Shown here: positions 25,035-31,966 of the stretch, piece by piece | Position numbering within the stretch: the first letter of the stretch is position 1 | How the letters are laid out: each line of letters begins with the position of its first letter | Source of the DNA: Eubacteriaceae bacterium | GTDB taxonomy: Bacteria; Bacillota; Clostridia; Peptostreptococcales; Anaerovoracaceae | DNA length: 38,429 bases | Direction: 5' to 3' | NCBI GenBank assembly: GCA_902362435.1 | Contig: CABIWW010000019.1 | Span: 1-38,429 of the forward strand | The notes under the pieces: model-generated | The model's input: only the letters and a program-made list of their open reading frames with translations | The model's database searches: none | What the model was told of the DNA's origin: nothing | Program-made: the position numbers and the translations under genes

Positions 25035-25478
25035 ATGAAGAAACTTTTTACGATGTCTATCGTTCAGCAGCATGATATAGATATGGGCGAGACATGTCTC
25101 GGCGAGACTCTGGTTTCACCGACTGACGGCGGAGTGTTCGAGGGTGATGAGCTTCGCGGCGAGATAGTTCCGATCGGCATGGGAGCGACCTATACTCCTG
25201 CACCGGGGATCAACAATATCGACGGGCTGATGATGCTGAAGACAGATGATGGTGCGCATATCCTCATGGAAATGAAGGCGTTCCTGGATATAAACAAAAG
25301 TGTGGAAGAAAAACTGATGAACGGTGAGTATGTTTTACCTGACGAATATTATTTCAAAGGCACTGTGGATTTCAGGACAGGCGACGAACGCTACAAATGG
25401 CTGGAGCGCAAGATCTGCGTCTGCACATCTGAGATCGTGAACTGGGAACGCGTGGATACGACGGTATATCTCGTTTAA
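25035..25478 (+). CDS. DUF3237 family protein
   Basis: A 147-residue protein fitting the DUF3237 (UPF0311) family. That family has a small beta-barrel-like fold, with a GG..G..L.G.I.P pattern (here GGVFEGDELRGEIVPIG) and a DG..I....(here DDGAHILMEMKA) strand pair. The ending RYKWLERKICVCTSEIV is also typical. The biochemical role of the family is not established; members often lie beside catabolic enzymes. TGGAGGAATG gives a clear ribosome-binding site. It is the last plus-strand gene of the island and is closed by a 13-bp terminator hairpin. The 185-base gap before it contains GC-rich sequence and no supported gene. Confidence 0.75.
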   Translation: MKKLFTMSIVQQHDIDMGETCLGETLVSPTDGGVFEGDELRGEIVPIGMGATYTPAPGINNIDGLMMLKTDDGAHILMEMKAFLDINKSVEEKLMNGEYVLPDEYYFKGTVDFRTGDERYKWLERKICVCTSEIVNWERVDTTVYLV

Positions 25479-25635
25479 GCGGATATACTGCCTGAGCGTG
25501 AGCGGCCAGATCGGATAAACTGGCAAAGCTGATTCACCCGGTACAGCCGGTACGGCATGACGGCAGAATGGTAACAGCGATCGCAGCAGCCGCAGCGACC
25601 ATAATAAAAAAGACAGATTCTAACCCTAAATATAG

Positions 25636-25683
25636 AAAAGTGTATACGTGCAGCCTTTTATGAGGCGTGCCGTATACACTTTT
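25636..25683. terminator. Bidirectional terminator between convergent genes
   Basis: AAAAGTGTATACG (25636-25648) pairs with CGTATACACTTTT (25671-25683). A and T runs on the outside allow it to serve both the DUF3237 gene and the minus-strand AraC gene. A second palindrome, ATATCTCC-CGGAGATAT, lies at about 25704-25720. Confidence 0.8.
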
Positions 25684-25756
25684 TGCATTCTATAATGCAG
25701 CAGGGATATCTCCCGGAGATATTCCTGACGTATCGTACAGCGGGAGCGCACGAAAT

Positions 25757-27328
25757 CTACAGCTTTTCGATCTCCGCGAAGACTATGTCGAGCGGCCCGA
25801 GCTTTACAGAATATGTGAAGCTGCCCGATGATGAAATCATGCGCCATGAGATCCGAGGCGCGGACATCCGCTCGATCTGCTCTTTTTCATCGATAGTAAG
25901 CTGCGGCTTGAAGCCGAGCTGCTGCCACAGCATGATGCATGACGATGACGCTTCCAGCCTGTGCTCGGTTATCTTGTATTTCCCGGGAATATTGAACATG
26001 TTGAATTCGATGCTCTGCGTATTTTCCGGATTCTTGCTGAAAAACAGCAGCTGTGCGTCGGGACCGCTCTTGGTCATGATGTACCAGTCGCTGTGATCTG
26101 CGATCGTGTCGAACTGGTCTTCCAGAAACTCGCGAAGGTAGTAGAGCGGCTTTTTCATATCGTTGAATGTGAATGTGCCGTTTTTGCTTTTTGCAGTGTC
26201 GGTGGATATCGGCGGCAGCTTATTGGACCTCGGATCGCTGAGCATTTCACTGAGAAAATCCAGGCAGTCCTGCTGCGGGTCGTAGCCTTTGTAGAATCTC
26301 TTGGGGTCTTCACATTGCGCCGAAGCTTTCTGGAAAAGATCGAGCTTGCGGAAGTCCAGTGAGACAGCTTTTACCAGCTCCGAAGCTCCTGTAAATGCAG
26401 GCATCTCTTCATATGGTTCTATTGCATCATTGATGCTGTCGAACGGCATTTCTTTGACGAGCCACGGCTTGTTGCCGAGCAGCTCGTCTTTGTAGAGCTG
26501 ACGGTACTCCTTCGGGTGGCAGCCGAACCAGCCGGTGAAGTTGTCGATGTAGTATTTTGCATTGGAAAACCCTACATTGGCGGATATCTGTGCGATGGAG
26601 TTGTCCGTGCTGAGGAGCTGCGGCTCCGACATTTCCACGCGGACCATGCTGACAAAATTCCTGAAGCTGTCTCCGACGAGCCGCTGGAAAAGATGCGACA
26701 GGTAATAGCTGCTGATATTTTCCTTTTCGGCGATCGTGGAAAGGCTGAGCTTGTAAGGGTAGTTGCTGTAAACGAAGCTGACGATCCTGCTGATACGCTC
26801 TATCTGAACGGGGTCCCTTGAGACCTGATGCAGGAATGTGCGTGTTTCAAGATCGACGCTGAATCCGCGGAAGTCCTGATAAAGAGCATCTATAAGCGCA
26901 TGTGAGATCTCCGTGATGCGTTCCTTGTAGCCTCTCTTCTGTCCGTGGAGTTCGGATATTATCGAGAATATGTGGCCTTTCAGCACGAGCTGTTTCTTAT
27001 ATGTAGCGATGTTTTCGCTGACCTTTGTCGTAAAGATCTGATGTATCAGGTCTTCATGGTATTTTGAAAAATAGTCAAGGTTGAGGCTCAGAACAATGAC
27101 AAGATTGTCGTCTGAGAGCGCACGGAAGCCGTGCACGTCAGCGCTGTGGATGAAATGTATGTTATTTTTGGTAAGTCGGTAACGCGCATAGGTGAGCTTG
27201 AGTTCTACTTCGCCCTCGAGCACGTAAATTATCTGTATATCGTCGTGGATATGCCACGGGCACTGCTGTATCTGCAATACCTGCACTTTTACAGGCAGAT
27301 CTTTTTCATATTCGATTTCTCGAAGCAT
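25757..27328 (-). CDS. AraC-family regulator with a GH39-like C-terminal domain
   Basis: A 523-residue regulator. Residues 1-110 form a cupin-like sensor (HIHDDIQIIYVLEGEVEL). The AraC double helix-turn-helix lies at about residues 190-285 (ISANVGFSNAKYYIDNFTGW, then PKEYRQ). About 230 residues follow that ordinary AraC proteins lack. Their end resembles the C-terminal beta-sandwich of GH39 glycosidases (YKITEHRLEASSSCIMLWQQ, then ERMSAPR and a final LGPLDIVFAEIE), but the catalytic barrel with its acid/base glutamates seems absent or reduced. AraC-GH39 fusions are known in clostridia; this looks like a relic in which the domain became regulatory. AGGAGG precedes the ATG. It is divergent from the carbamoylputrescine amidase gene. 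Confidence 0.85.
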   Translation of the reverse strand: MLREIEYEKDLPVKVQVLQIQQCPWHIHDDIQIIYVLEGEVELKLTYARYRLTKNNIHFIHSADVHGFRALSDDNLVIVLSLNLDYFSKYHEDLIHQIFTTKVSENIATYKKQLVLKGHIFSIISELHGQKRGYKERITEISHALIDALYQDFRGFSVDLETRTFLHQVSRDPVQIERISRIVSFVYSNYPYKLSLSTIAEKENISSYYLSHLFQRLVGDSFRNFVSMVRVEMSEPQLLSTDNSIAQISANVGFSNAKYYIDNFTGWFGCHPKEYRQLYKDELLGNKPWLVKEMPFDSINDAIEPYEEMPAFTGASELVKAVSLDFRKLDLFQKASAQCEDPKRFYKGYDPQQDCLDFLSEMLSDPRSNKLPPISTDTAKSKNGTFTFNDMKKPLYYLREFLEDQFDTIADHSDWYIMTKSGPDAQLLFFSKNPENTQSIEFNMFNIPGKYKITEHRLEASSSCIMLWQQLGFKPQLTIDEKEQIERMSAPRISWRMISSSGSFTYSVKLGPLDIVFAEIEKL

Positions 27329-27398
27329 ATGACAAACCTCCTTTTAGCAATTCCTTCAACGACTGGTTCTGGAAAAGGGTCTTAGTTGCTATTTTTGT

Positions 27399-27404
27399 AT
27401 TATA
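27399..27404 (-). promoter_or_regulatory. Extended -10 promoter of the AraC/GH39-like gene
   Basis: TGCTATAAT on the minus strand (TATAAT at 27404-27399) lies about 70 bases ahead of the ATG at 27328. No clear -35 is seen at 16-18 bases. Confidence 0.5.
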
Positions 27405-27488
27405 GCACAAATTTTTCAAGTGGGGTATCACTCGTAGAATAATCAGAACATTTTTAAAATACAATAAAAAGGACAAGAAAGTCATAGA

Positions 27489-27520
27489 TTTTATCATTCT
27501 GATGGTATAGAATGATAAAA
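27489..27520 (+). promoter_or_regulatory. 12-bp perfect palindrome upstream of the carbamoylputrescine amidase gene
   Basis: TTTTATCATTCT (27489-27500) and AGAATGATAAAA (27509-27520) are perfect inverted copies around an 8-base centre. They overlap a TATAGAAT-like -10 region, 45 bases before the ATG. This is a likely operator, possibly for the divergent AraC protein. Confidence 0.6.
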
Positions 27521-27565
27521 CAACTTCATTTGCAGATGAAAAATATATCGTAAAGGAGCAGGCTG

Positions 27566-28453
27566 ATGAGAAAAGTGACGGTGGCGGCAACGCAGATGGC
27601 ATGCTGCGCAGATGCCGGGATCAATATAGCAAATGCCGAGAAGCTCATAAGGGAGGCGGCTTCGCAGGGAGCGAACATCATACTCATACAGGAGCTTTTT
27701 CAGACGCAGTATTTCGCACAGGTAGTGGATTATGACAATCTTTCCATTGCCAAACCGGTAGAGGGGAATCCGGTGCTTAAACGGTTCTCCGAGCTGGCAA
27801 AAGAACTGGACGTGGTACTTCCGATCAGTTTCTTCGAGGAAAGCGGCTGCTGCAGATTCAATTCGGTGATGATGATAGATGCCGACGGCACATACATGGG
27901 GATATACAGGAAAACGCACATTCCTGATGATCCGGGGTATTACGAGAAGTTTTACTTCAGTCCCGGGGATACGGGTTTCCGTGTATGGGATACGAAATAT
28001 GCAAAAATCGGAGTAGGCATATGCTGGGATCAGTGGTTCCCTGAGGCTGCCAGATCCATGGCGCTGCTGGGTGCTGAAATGCTGCTTTATCCGACTGCGA
28101 TAGGCACGTTCGCTGTTCCGCCGGATCAGCTTGACGGCGAACCGGACGACTACGATCACTGGCAGAACGTGATGCTCGGACATGCGGCTGCGAACATGAC
28201 TCCTGTGATCGCTTCGAACCGTATCGGCGTTGAAGAGATGGGTGACACGGCAGTGCGTTTCTGGGGAGCATCGTTTATTTCCGATAATCGCGGAAACAAG
28301 ATCGCAGAAGCAGACACCAGGACTGAAGGCATTCTTACTGCTACATTCGATATGGACGAGCTGGCGGCATACAGAAGAGAAGTATGTACATTCAGAGACC
28401 GAAGACCGGATCAGTACGGCATACTCATGACGCTCGACGGCCGGATCAAATAA
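27566..28453 (+). CDS. aguB: N-carbamoylputrescine amidase
   Basis: A 295-residue carbon-nitrogen hydrolase of the nitrilase superfamily, matching N-carbamoylputrescine amidase (N-carbamoylputrescine to putrescine, CO2 and ammonia) over its full length. The Glu-Lys-Cys triad is visible: Glu43 (LIQELFQTQYF), Lys116 (YRKTHIPDDPGYYEKFYF) and Cys153 (GICWDQWFPEAARSMAL). The final CTFRDRRPDQY is typical of this enzyme. Its usual partner, agmatine deiminase, is not in the window, so the carbamoyl substrate may come from elsewhere or be a different N-carbamoyl amine. AAAGGAG precedes the start. It is divergent from an AraC gene with an operator-like palindrome between them. Confidence 0.93.
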   Translation: MRKVTVAATQMACCADAGINIANAEKLIREAASQGANIILIQELFQTQYFAQVVDYDNLSIAKPVEGNPVLKRFSELAKELDVVLPISFFEESGCCRFNSVMMIDADGTYMGIYRKTHIPDDPGYYEKFYFSPGDTGFRVWDTKYAKIGVGICWDQWFPEAARSMALLGAEMLLYPTAIGTFAVPPDQLDGEPDDYDHWQNVMLGHAAANMTPVIASNRIGVEEMGDTAVRFWGASFISDNRGNKIAEADTRTEGILTATFDMDELAAYRREVCTFRDRRPDQYGILMTLDGRIK

Positions 28454-28543
28454 TGAAAGCGGTTTGATCGGGGCAAGCCGAAAGCAGATCAATGGATCAG
28501 ATAAAAACGAACCTGTCGGATAAAATCAAAAGAAATCCGGCGT

Positions 28544-28759
28544 GGAAATATCACGTGTGATATTTCCCTCATAACAAAAAAGACAACATCAAATATCCTC
28601 CGAACATCTCGGAGATGATATTTCTTCCATTTATACACAATAAAGAAGCACACCTCTACATACCCGGGCAGATAACCTCTGTTGAAAGACAGGCCTGTTT
28701 ATGAAAGGTGCTTCTTTATTTATACAGGAAATATCGCTTTCGATATTTGAAATATTTCC
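28544..28759. repeat. Cluster of GGAAATATC-type palindromes and a long hairpin
   Basis: Downstream of aguB: GGAAATATCAC-GT-GTGATATTTCC (28544-28567), and AAATATC..TCCGA..TCGGA..GATATTT (28591-28623). Next is a hairpin with arms AATAAAGAAGCA and TGCTTCTTTATT and an inner ACCT/AGGT pair (28639-28720), probably the terminator. Last is GGAAATATCG-CTTT-CGATATTT (28727-28748). The 17 bases TTATACAGGAAATATCG reappear unchanged in the ilvC leader. Bases 28760-29004 hold a CTTGCGA-A-TCGCAAG palindrome (about 28983-28997) and nothing coding that I can support. Confidence 0.7.
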
Positions 28760-29004
28760 GGAATACTTCCGGAATATCAACAAAAGTTTCATATGAAGAT
28801 AAGTGGCGAAGACACTTTTTGTTTTTTTGAGAAATGTTGCACGCCGGGACGGCTTGCCTCACTGACTATGGAGGGACGTGGGTCGCATACAATCAAGGGG
28901 CAGGAGCTGCGGCTCGCGAGTTATAAGGGGCGATCTGTGAGCTGCAGCCTGCTGCCTGTGATATGCAACTTGTGAATTGTGACTTGCGAATCGCAAGCTG
29001 CAAA

Positions 29005-30249
29005 CTACGATCTTCTGACGAATTCGCCTTCTTTCATGATAACGTCCATATTTTCCACTGCGATCGCAGTGATATCTTCGAGCGGATTACCGTTGATTAC
29101 GAGAAGGTCTGCGCTCTTTCCTGCCTCAAGAGAGCCTGTCACGTCATCCACGCGCAGCGCCTTTGCACCATTGAGAGTTGCAGCGACGATAGTGTCCATT
29201 TCGCTTAGACCCGCTTTGCTGACGAATTCGCAGATCTCGCCGATCGCCGTATCTCCGTAAGGTGTGATCTTCGAATTGAATGAATCCGAACCGATCGTGA
29301 GCAGGACGCCTTTGGAGAATGCTTTTTTCAGGTTGTCGTAGATCCTGTTGAGTTCTTTTTCGGTGACCGTTTCGCCCGGGAATCTGTCGTGGAGCTCTGG
29401 TTTGTATGCAGGCGGGTATGTATTGAACCATGCAGGCAGGAAACTGATGGTAGGGCAGAGCATGATGTTTTTTTCGGCCATCATGTCGATCGTTTCGTCG
29501 TTGAGCTCCCAGCCGTGGATGATAAAGTCCGAGCCTGCTTTCACTGAATTGGATGCGTCGCCGAAACAGTGTGACCAGAGCGGTATCCCGCGCATTTTAC
29601 ATTCGTCTGAAACGGCCTGGATCTCTTCCATCGTATAGTGGGCGTCCATGCCGGCTTCCCATCTCCAGATGCCGCCGCCCGTTGCCCAGATCTTGATCGC
29701 ATCAGGGTTTTCACGTATCCTGCGGCGGACTGCTTTTCGCAGATCCCACGGGCTGTCGACGCATTCCGCCCACGGGTGCGCCGCCAGGTTCTGTTCTATG
29801 GAAAGTCTGTGTGAATCGCCGTGTCCGGCAGTAGCGCAGAATCCCAGCCCTGTTGCTACGATGCGAGGACCTTTCATCACGCCGGCTTCGACCATGTTCC
29901 TGATATGTATGCCGAATCTGGAGATCTCGCCCACGGTAGTCAGGCCGGATTCGAGACATTCGTGTGCCTGCTGCACTGCGACTACTGCTTTCTGGATGTT
30001 GTCCTCGAGCACCCAGTCGTTGTCGTTTTCGGTGAGGTTGCCGGAAAAATGCAGGTGCGCGTCGACGAGGCCGGGTATGATCGTCTTGCCGGTGATGTCC
30101 ACGACGTCATATCCCTCGCCTTCGGGGATGTCGCGCGCGGGTCCTGCATAAATGATCTTTCCGTTACCGACCAGAACGAGACTGTTTTTTACAGCTGCAG
30201 CTCCGGTGCCGTCTATGAGAAGTCCTCCTGTAAATGCTGTTTTACACAT
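29005..30249 (-). CDS. Imidazolonepropionase/prolidase-type amidohydrolase
   Basis: A 414-residue metal-dependent amidohydrolase of a different subgroup from the two YtcJ types. It resembles the imidazolonepropionase/Xaa-Pro dipeptidase-like group. Metal-site residues: His pair in DAHLHFSG, Lys in IKIWATGGG (the carboxylated lysine position), His in LWSHCFG, His in IIHGWEL and Asp in IGSDSF. The substrate is unknown; relatives include peptidases and acyl-amide hydrolases. The start at 30249 has GAAAGGAG upstream. The same frame stays open 48 codons further through a structured leader, so an extended product cannot be fully excluded. It is divergent from the SPFH gene. Confidence 0.88.
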   Translation of the reverse strand: MCKTAFTGGLLIDGTGAAAVKNSLVLVGNGKIIYAGPARDIPEGEGYDVVDITGKTIIPGLVDAHLHFSGNLTENDNDWVLEDNIQKAVVAVQQAHECLESGLTTVGEISRFGIHIRNMVEAGVMKGPRIVATGLGFCATAGHGDSHRLSIEQNLAAHPWAECVDSPWDLRKAVRRRIRENPDAIKIWATGGGIWRWEAGMDAHYTMEEIQAVSDECKMRGIPLWSHCFGDASNSVKAGSDFIIHGWELNDETIDMMAEKNIMLCPTISFLPAWFNTYPPAYKPELHDRFPGETVTEKELNRIYDNLKKAFSKGVLLTIGSDSFNSKITPYGDTAIGEICEFVSKAGLSEMDTIVAATLNGAKALRVDDVTGSLEAGKSADLLVINGNPLEDITAIAVENMDVIMKEGEFVRRS

Positions 30250-30393
30250 ACTTGTTCTCCTTTCAAATATTTGTCGATCAAAGATCGACATTAAGGTTAT
30301 CCTTGCAAAGGGTTTCATAAGTGTGTCGGCATCAGCCGACATCAGGTTATCCTTGCAAAGGGCTTCATTGATTCGTCGATCTATTACCTGCAT
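30250..30393 (-). promoter_or_regulatory. Leader with two copies of an sORF-plus-hairpin element
   Basis: Minus strand, 5' to 3': extended -10 TGTGATATAAT (near 30400-30390); a 9-codon frame MKPFARIT-stop (30368-30342); hairpin TGTCGGC-GCCGACA (30341-30324). A second copy begins at ATG 30318, encodes MKPFARITL without a stop, and has hairpin TGTCGAT-ATCGACA (30290-30272). The ribosome-binding site follows. The same element occurs once before ilvD (33650-33695). The matching order, equal length and compensated stem changes support a functional leader. Confidence 0.6.
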
Positions 30394-30441
30394 TATATCA
30401 CAGGTTTGAATATAGGGAAGTCAAAGTTTTGTCGATAATGC

Positions 30442-30493
30442 TTGACATGGATAGTTCGCGTGATATAATTGTGATATCAAAATGATATCACAA
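30442..30493 (+). promoter_or_regulatory. Promoter and perfect operator palindrome of the SPFH gene
   Basis: TTGACA (30442-30447) and TATAAT (30464-30469) are 16 bases apart, with TG before the -10. An 11-bp perfect inverted repeat, TTGTGATATCA-AAA-TGATATCACAA (30469-30493), overlaps the start site. The half-site TGTGATAT also occurs at the divergent minus-strand -10 (near 30390-30400), so one regulator could act on both genes. The ribbon-helix-helix protein encoded at 31600 is a candidate. Confidence 0.7.
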
Positions 30494-30542
30494 AACGCAA
30501 AAGCGATTTTGTCGCGTGATCTGAATAAGGGAGGAAATGAAT

Positions 30543-31559
30543 ATGAGCAAGACAAATAACGTTATTACAAGCGATATTGCAGAAAGAGAGCTGCATCCGG
30601 CGTCCGGAATGCTTATGATGATAATTGATATCGCAGGGGCTTTGTCTGGAGTGTTCCTGTGTATTATCTGTCCGGTTTTATTCCGAGGTTTTGCAGAAGG
30701 TCTGGGGATCGCAGCCGGACTGCTGCTGATCACTCTGTTTTCGATCATGTTCGCCGGTCTGAAGGTAGTGAATCCTAATGAGGCACTGGTGCTGACGCTG
30801 TTTGGAAAATATCACGGAACGATCAGGAAAGCCGGCTTTTTCTTCGTCAATCCATTCTGTGCCGCTTTCAATCCGACAGTGGAGGCTTTGCAGAAAGAAG
30901 CCGCACAGGATCCGGGGGAGACTTTCAAAAGCGGGAAGACGCCGAAAACAGCCGGGAAAACAAGAAATCGGAAGGTTTCCACAAAGACCATGACGCTCAA
31001 CAACGCACAGCAGAAAGTCAACGATGTTGATGGAAATCCGGTGATCATAGGGTCGGTTGTCATCTGGAAAGTAGCGGATCCTACGAAAGCGGTCTTCAAT
31101 GTGGAAAACTATTTCGAGTATCTTTCGACCCAGTGTGATTCTATCATTCGTAACTCTGCGCGTATGTATCCATATGATACGATGGAAGATGATGACAGTG
31201 AAATGACCCTGCGCGGATCCAGCATGGAGATCGCCGAAAAAATGAAAGCAGAGCTGCAGGAGAAGACGCGTGATGCCGGTATCCATATCCTGGAGGTGAG
31301 GATAACACACCTGGCGTATGCGGAAGAGATCGCAGCAGCGATGCTGAAGCGCCAGCAGGCGGCAGCAACGATCGCCGCGCGTGAACAGATCGTGGAAGGG
31401 GCGGTCGGTATGGTGCACATGGCATTGGAACGTCTGGAAAAGGATGATCTTATCCTGCTGGATGATGAAAGAAAGGCGGCAATGGTATCGAATCTGCTGG
31501 TCGTTCTCTGCGGAGACAAAGAAGTACAGCCTGTTGTAAACAGCGGCAGCCTGTATTAA
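30543..31559 (+). CDS. SPFH/band-7 domain membrane protein
   Basis: A 338-residue protein with two adjacent hydrophobic segments near the N-terminus (about residues 22-46 and 50-72). An SPFH (stomatin/prohibitin/flotillin) domain begins near KVVNPNEALVLTLFGKYHGT and continues through GSVVIWKVADPTKAVFNVEN. The C-terminal part (MKAELQEKTRDAGIHILEVR, then AAAMLKRQQAAATIAAREQI) is the usual helical oligomerisation region. SPFH proteins form large membrane rings that organise lipids or proteases; the partner here is unknown. ATG at 30543 is used because GGAGG lies 8 bases upstream; the ATG at 30537 is too close. The next gene encodes a small coiled-coil/ribbon-helix-helix protein in the same transcript. 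Confidence 0.87.
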   Translation: MSKTNNVITSDIAERELHPASGMLMMIIDIAGALSGVFLCIICPVLFRGFAEGLGIAAGLLLITLFSIMFAGLKVVNPNEALVLTLFGKYHGTIRKAGFFFVNPFCAAFNPTVEALQKEAAQDPGETFKSGKTPKTAGKTRNRKVSTKTMTLNNAQQKVNDVDGNPVIIGSVVIWKVADPTKAVFNVENYFEYLSTQCDSIIRNSARMYPYDTMEDDDSEMTLRGSSMEIAEKMKAELQEKTRDAGIHILEVRITHLAYAEEIAAAMLKRQQAAATIAAREQIVEGAVGMVHMALERLEKDDLILLDDERKAAMVSNLLVVLCGDKEVQPVVNSGSLY

Positions 31560-31599
31560 AATAGAAACAGAACGCTTATCAAAGGAGTGGGGTTTCATA

Positions 31600-31872
31600 G
31601 TGACAGAAGACTACGGTAAAAAAGAAGAGCAGCTGCAGCAGCGTCTCCAGAAGCTGAAAGCTCTTGAGAAGGAGCTTAAAGAAAAGGAAAGAGCAGTCAG
31701 GGAAAGGGAGAAAAAACTGAAAGATAAAGACAAGGCCAAGAAACAGATGGTGCTTCGTCTGTCGCCGGGCTTGTGGAATGAGATCGCAGCCTGGGCAGAG
31801 GAGGATTTCCGATCTATCAATGGCCAGGTGGAGTATCTGCTCAGTGAATGTGTGCGTAAACGTAAAAAATAA
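31600..31872 (+). CDS. Coiled-coil plus ribbon-helix-helix (Arc-like) small protein
   Basis: A 90-residue basic protein. Residues 5-48 are a charged heptad-rich coiled coil (EKELKEKERAVREREKKLKD). Residues 49-86 resemble an Arc/MetJ-type ribbon-helix-helix fold: beta strand KQMVLRLSP, helix GLWNEIAAWAEE, then a turn and helix SINGQVEYLLSE. Small Arc-like proteins next to SPFH genes recur in Firmicutes. It may bind the palindrome at 30469-30493 and repress the pair, with the coiled coil linking it to the SPFH protein; both are inference. The frame begins GTGACAGAA at 31600, giving a GTG start, with AAAGGAG about 13 bases upstream. A bidirectional terminator follows. Confidence 0.7.
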   Translation: MTEDYGKKEEQLQQRLQKLKALEKELKEKERAVREREKKLKDKDKAKKQMVLRLSPGLWNEIAAWAEEDFRSINGQVEYLLSECVRKRKK

Positions 31873-31874
31873 GA

Positions 31875-31946
31875 GAGACCTCAGAACATGTTTTGATGCC
31901 GCCGGAGCAGGGCGGCACGAAAACGGTATCTGAGGTCTCCTGTTTT
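31875..31946. terminator. Bidirectional terminator between the RHH gene and ilvD
   Basis: GAGACCTCAGA (31875-31885) pairs with TCTGAGGTCTC (31929-31939). There is an inner GCCGCC/GGCGGC pair, and CTGTTTTTT follows on the plus strand. Confidence 0.8.
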
Positions 31947-31966
31947 TTGTATTGCAGAGAAGCAGG

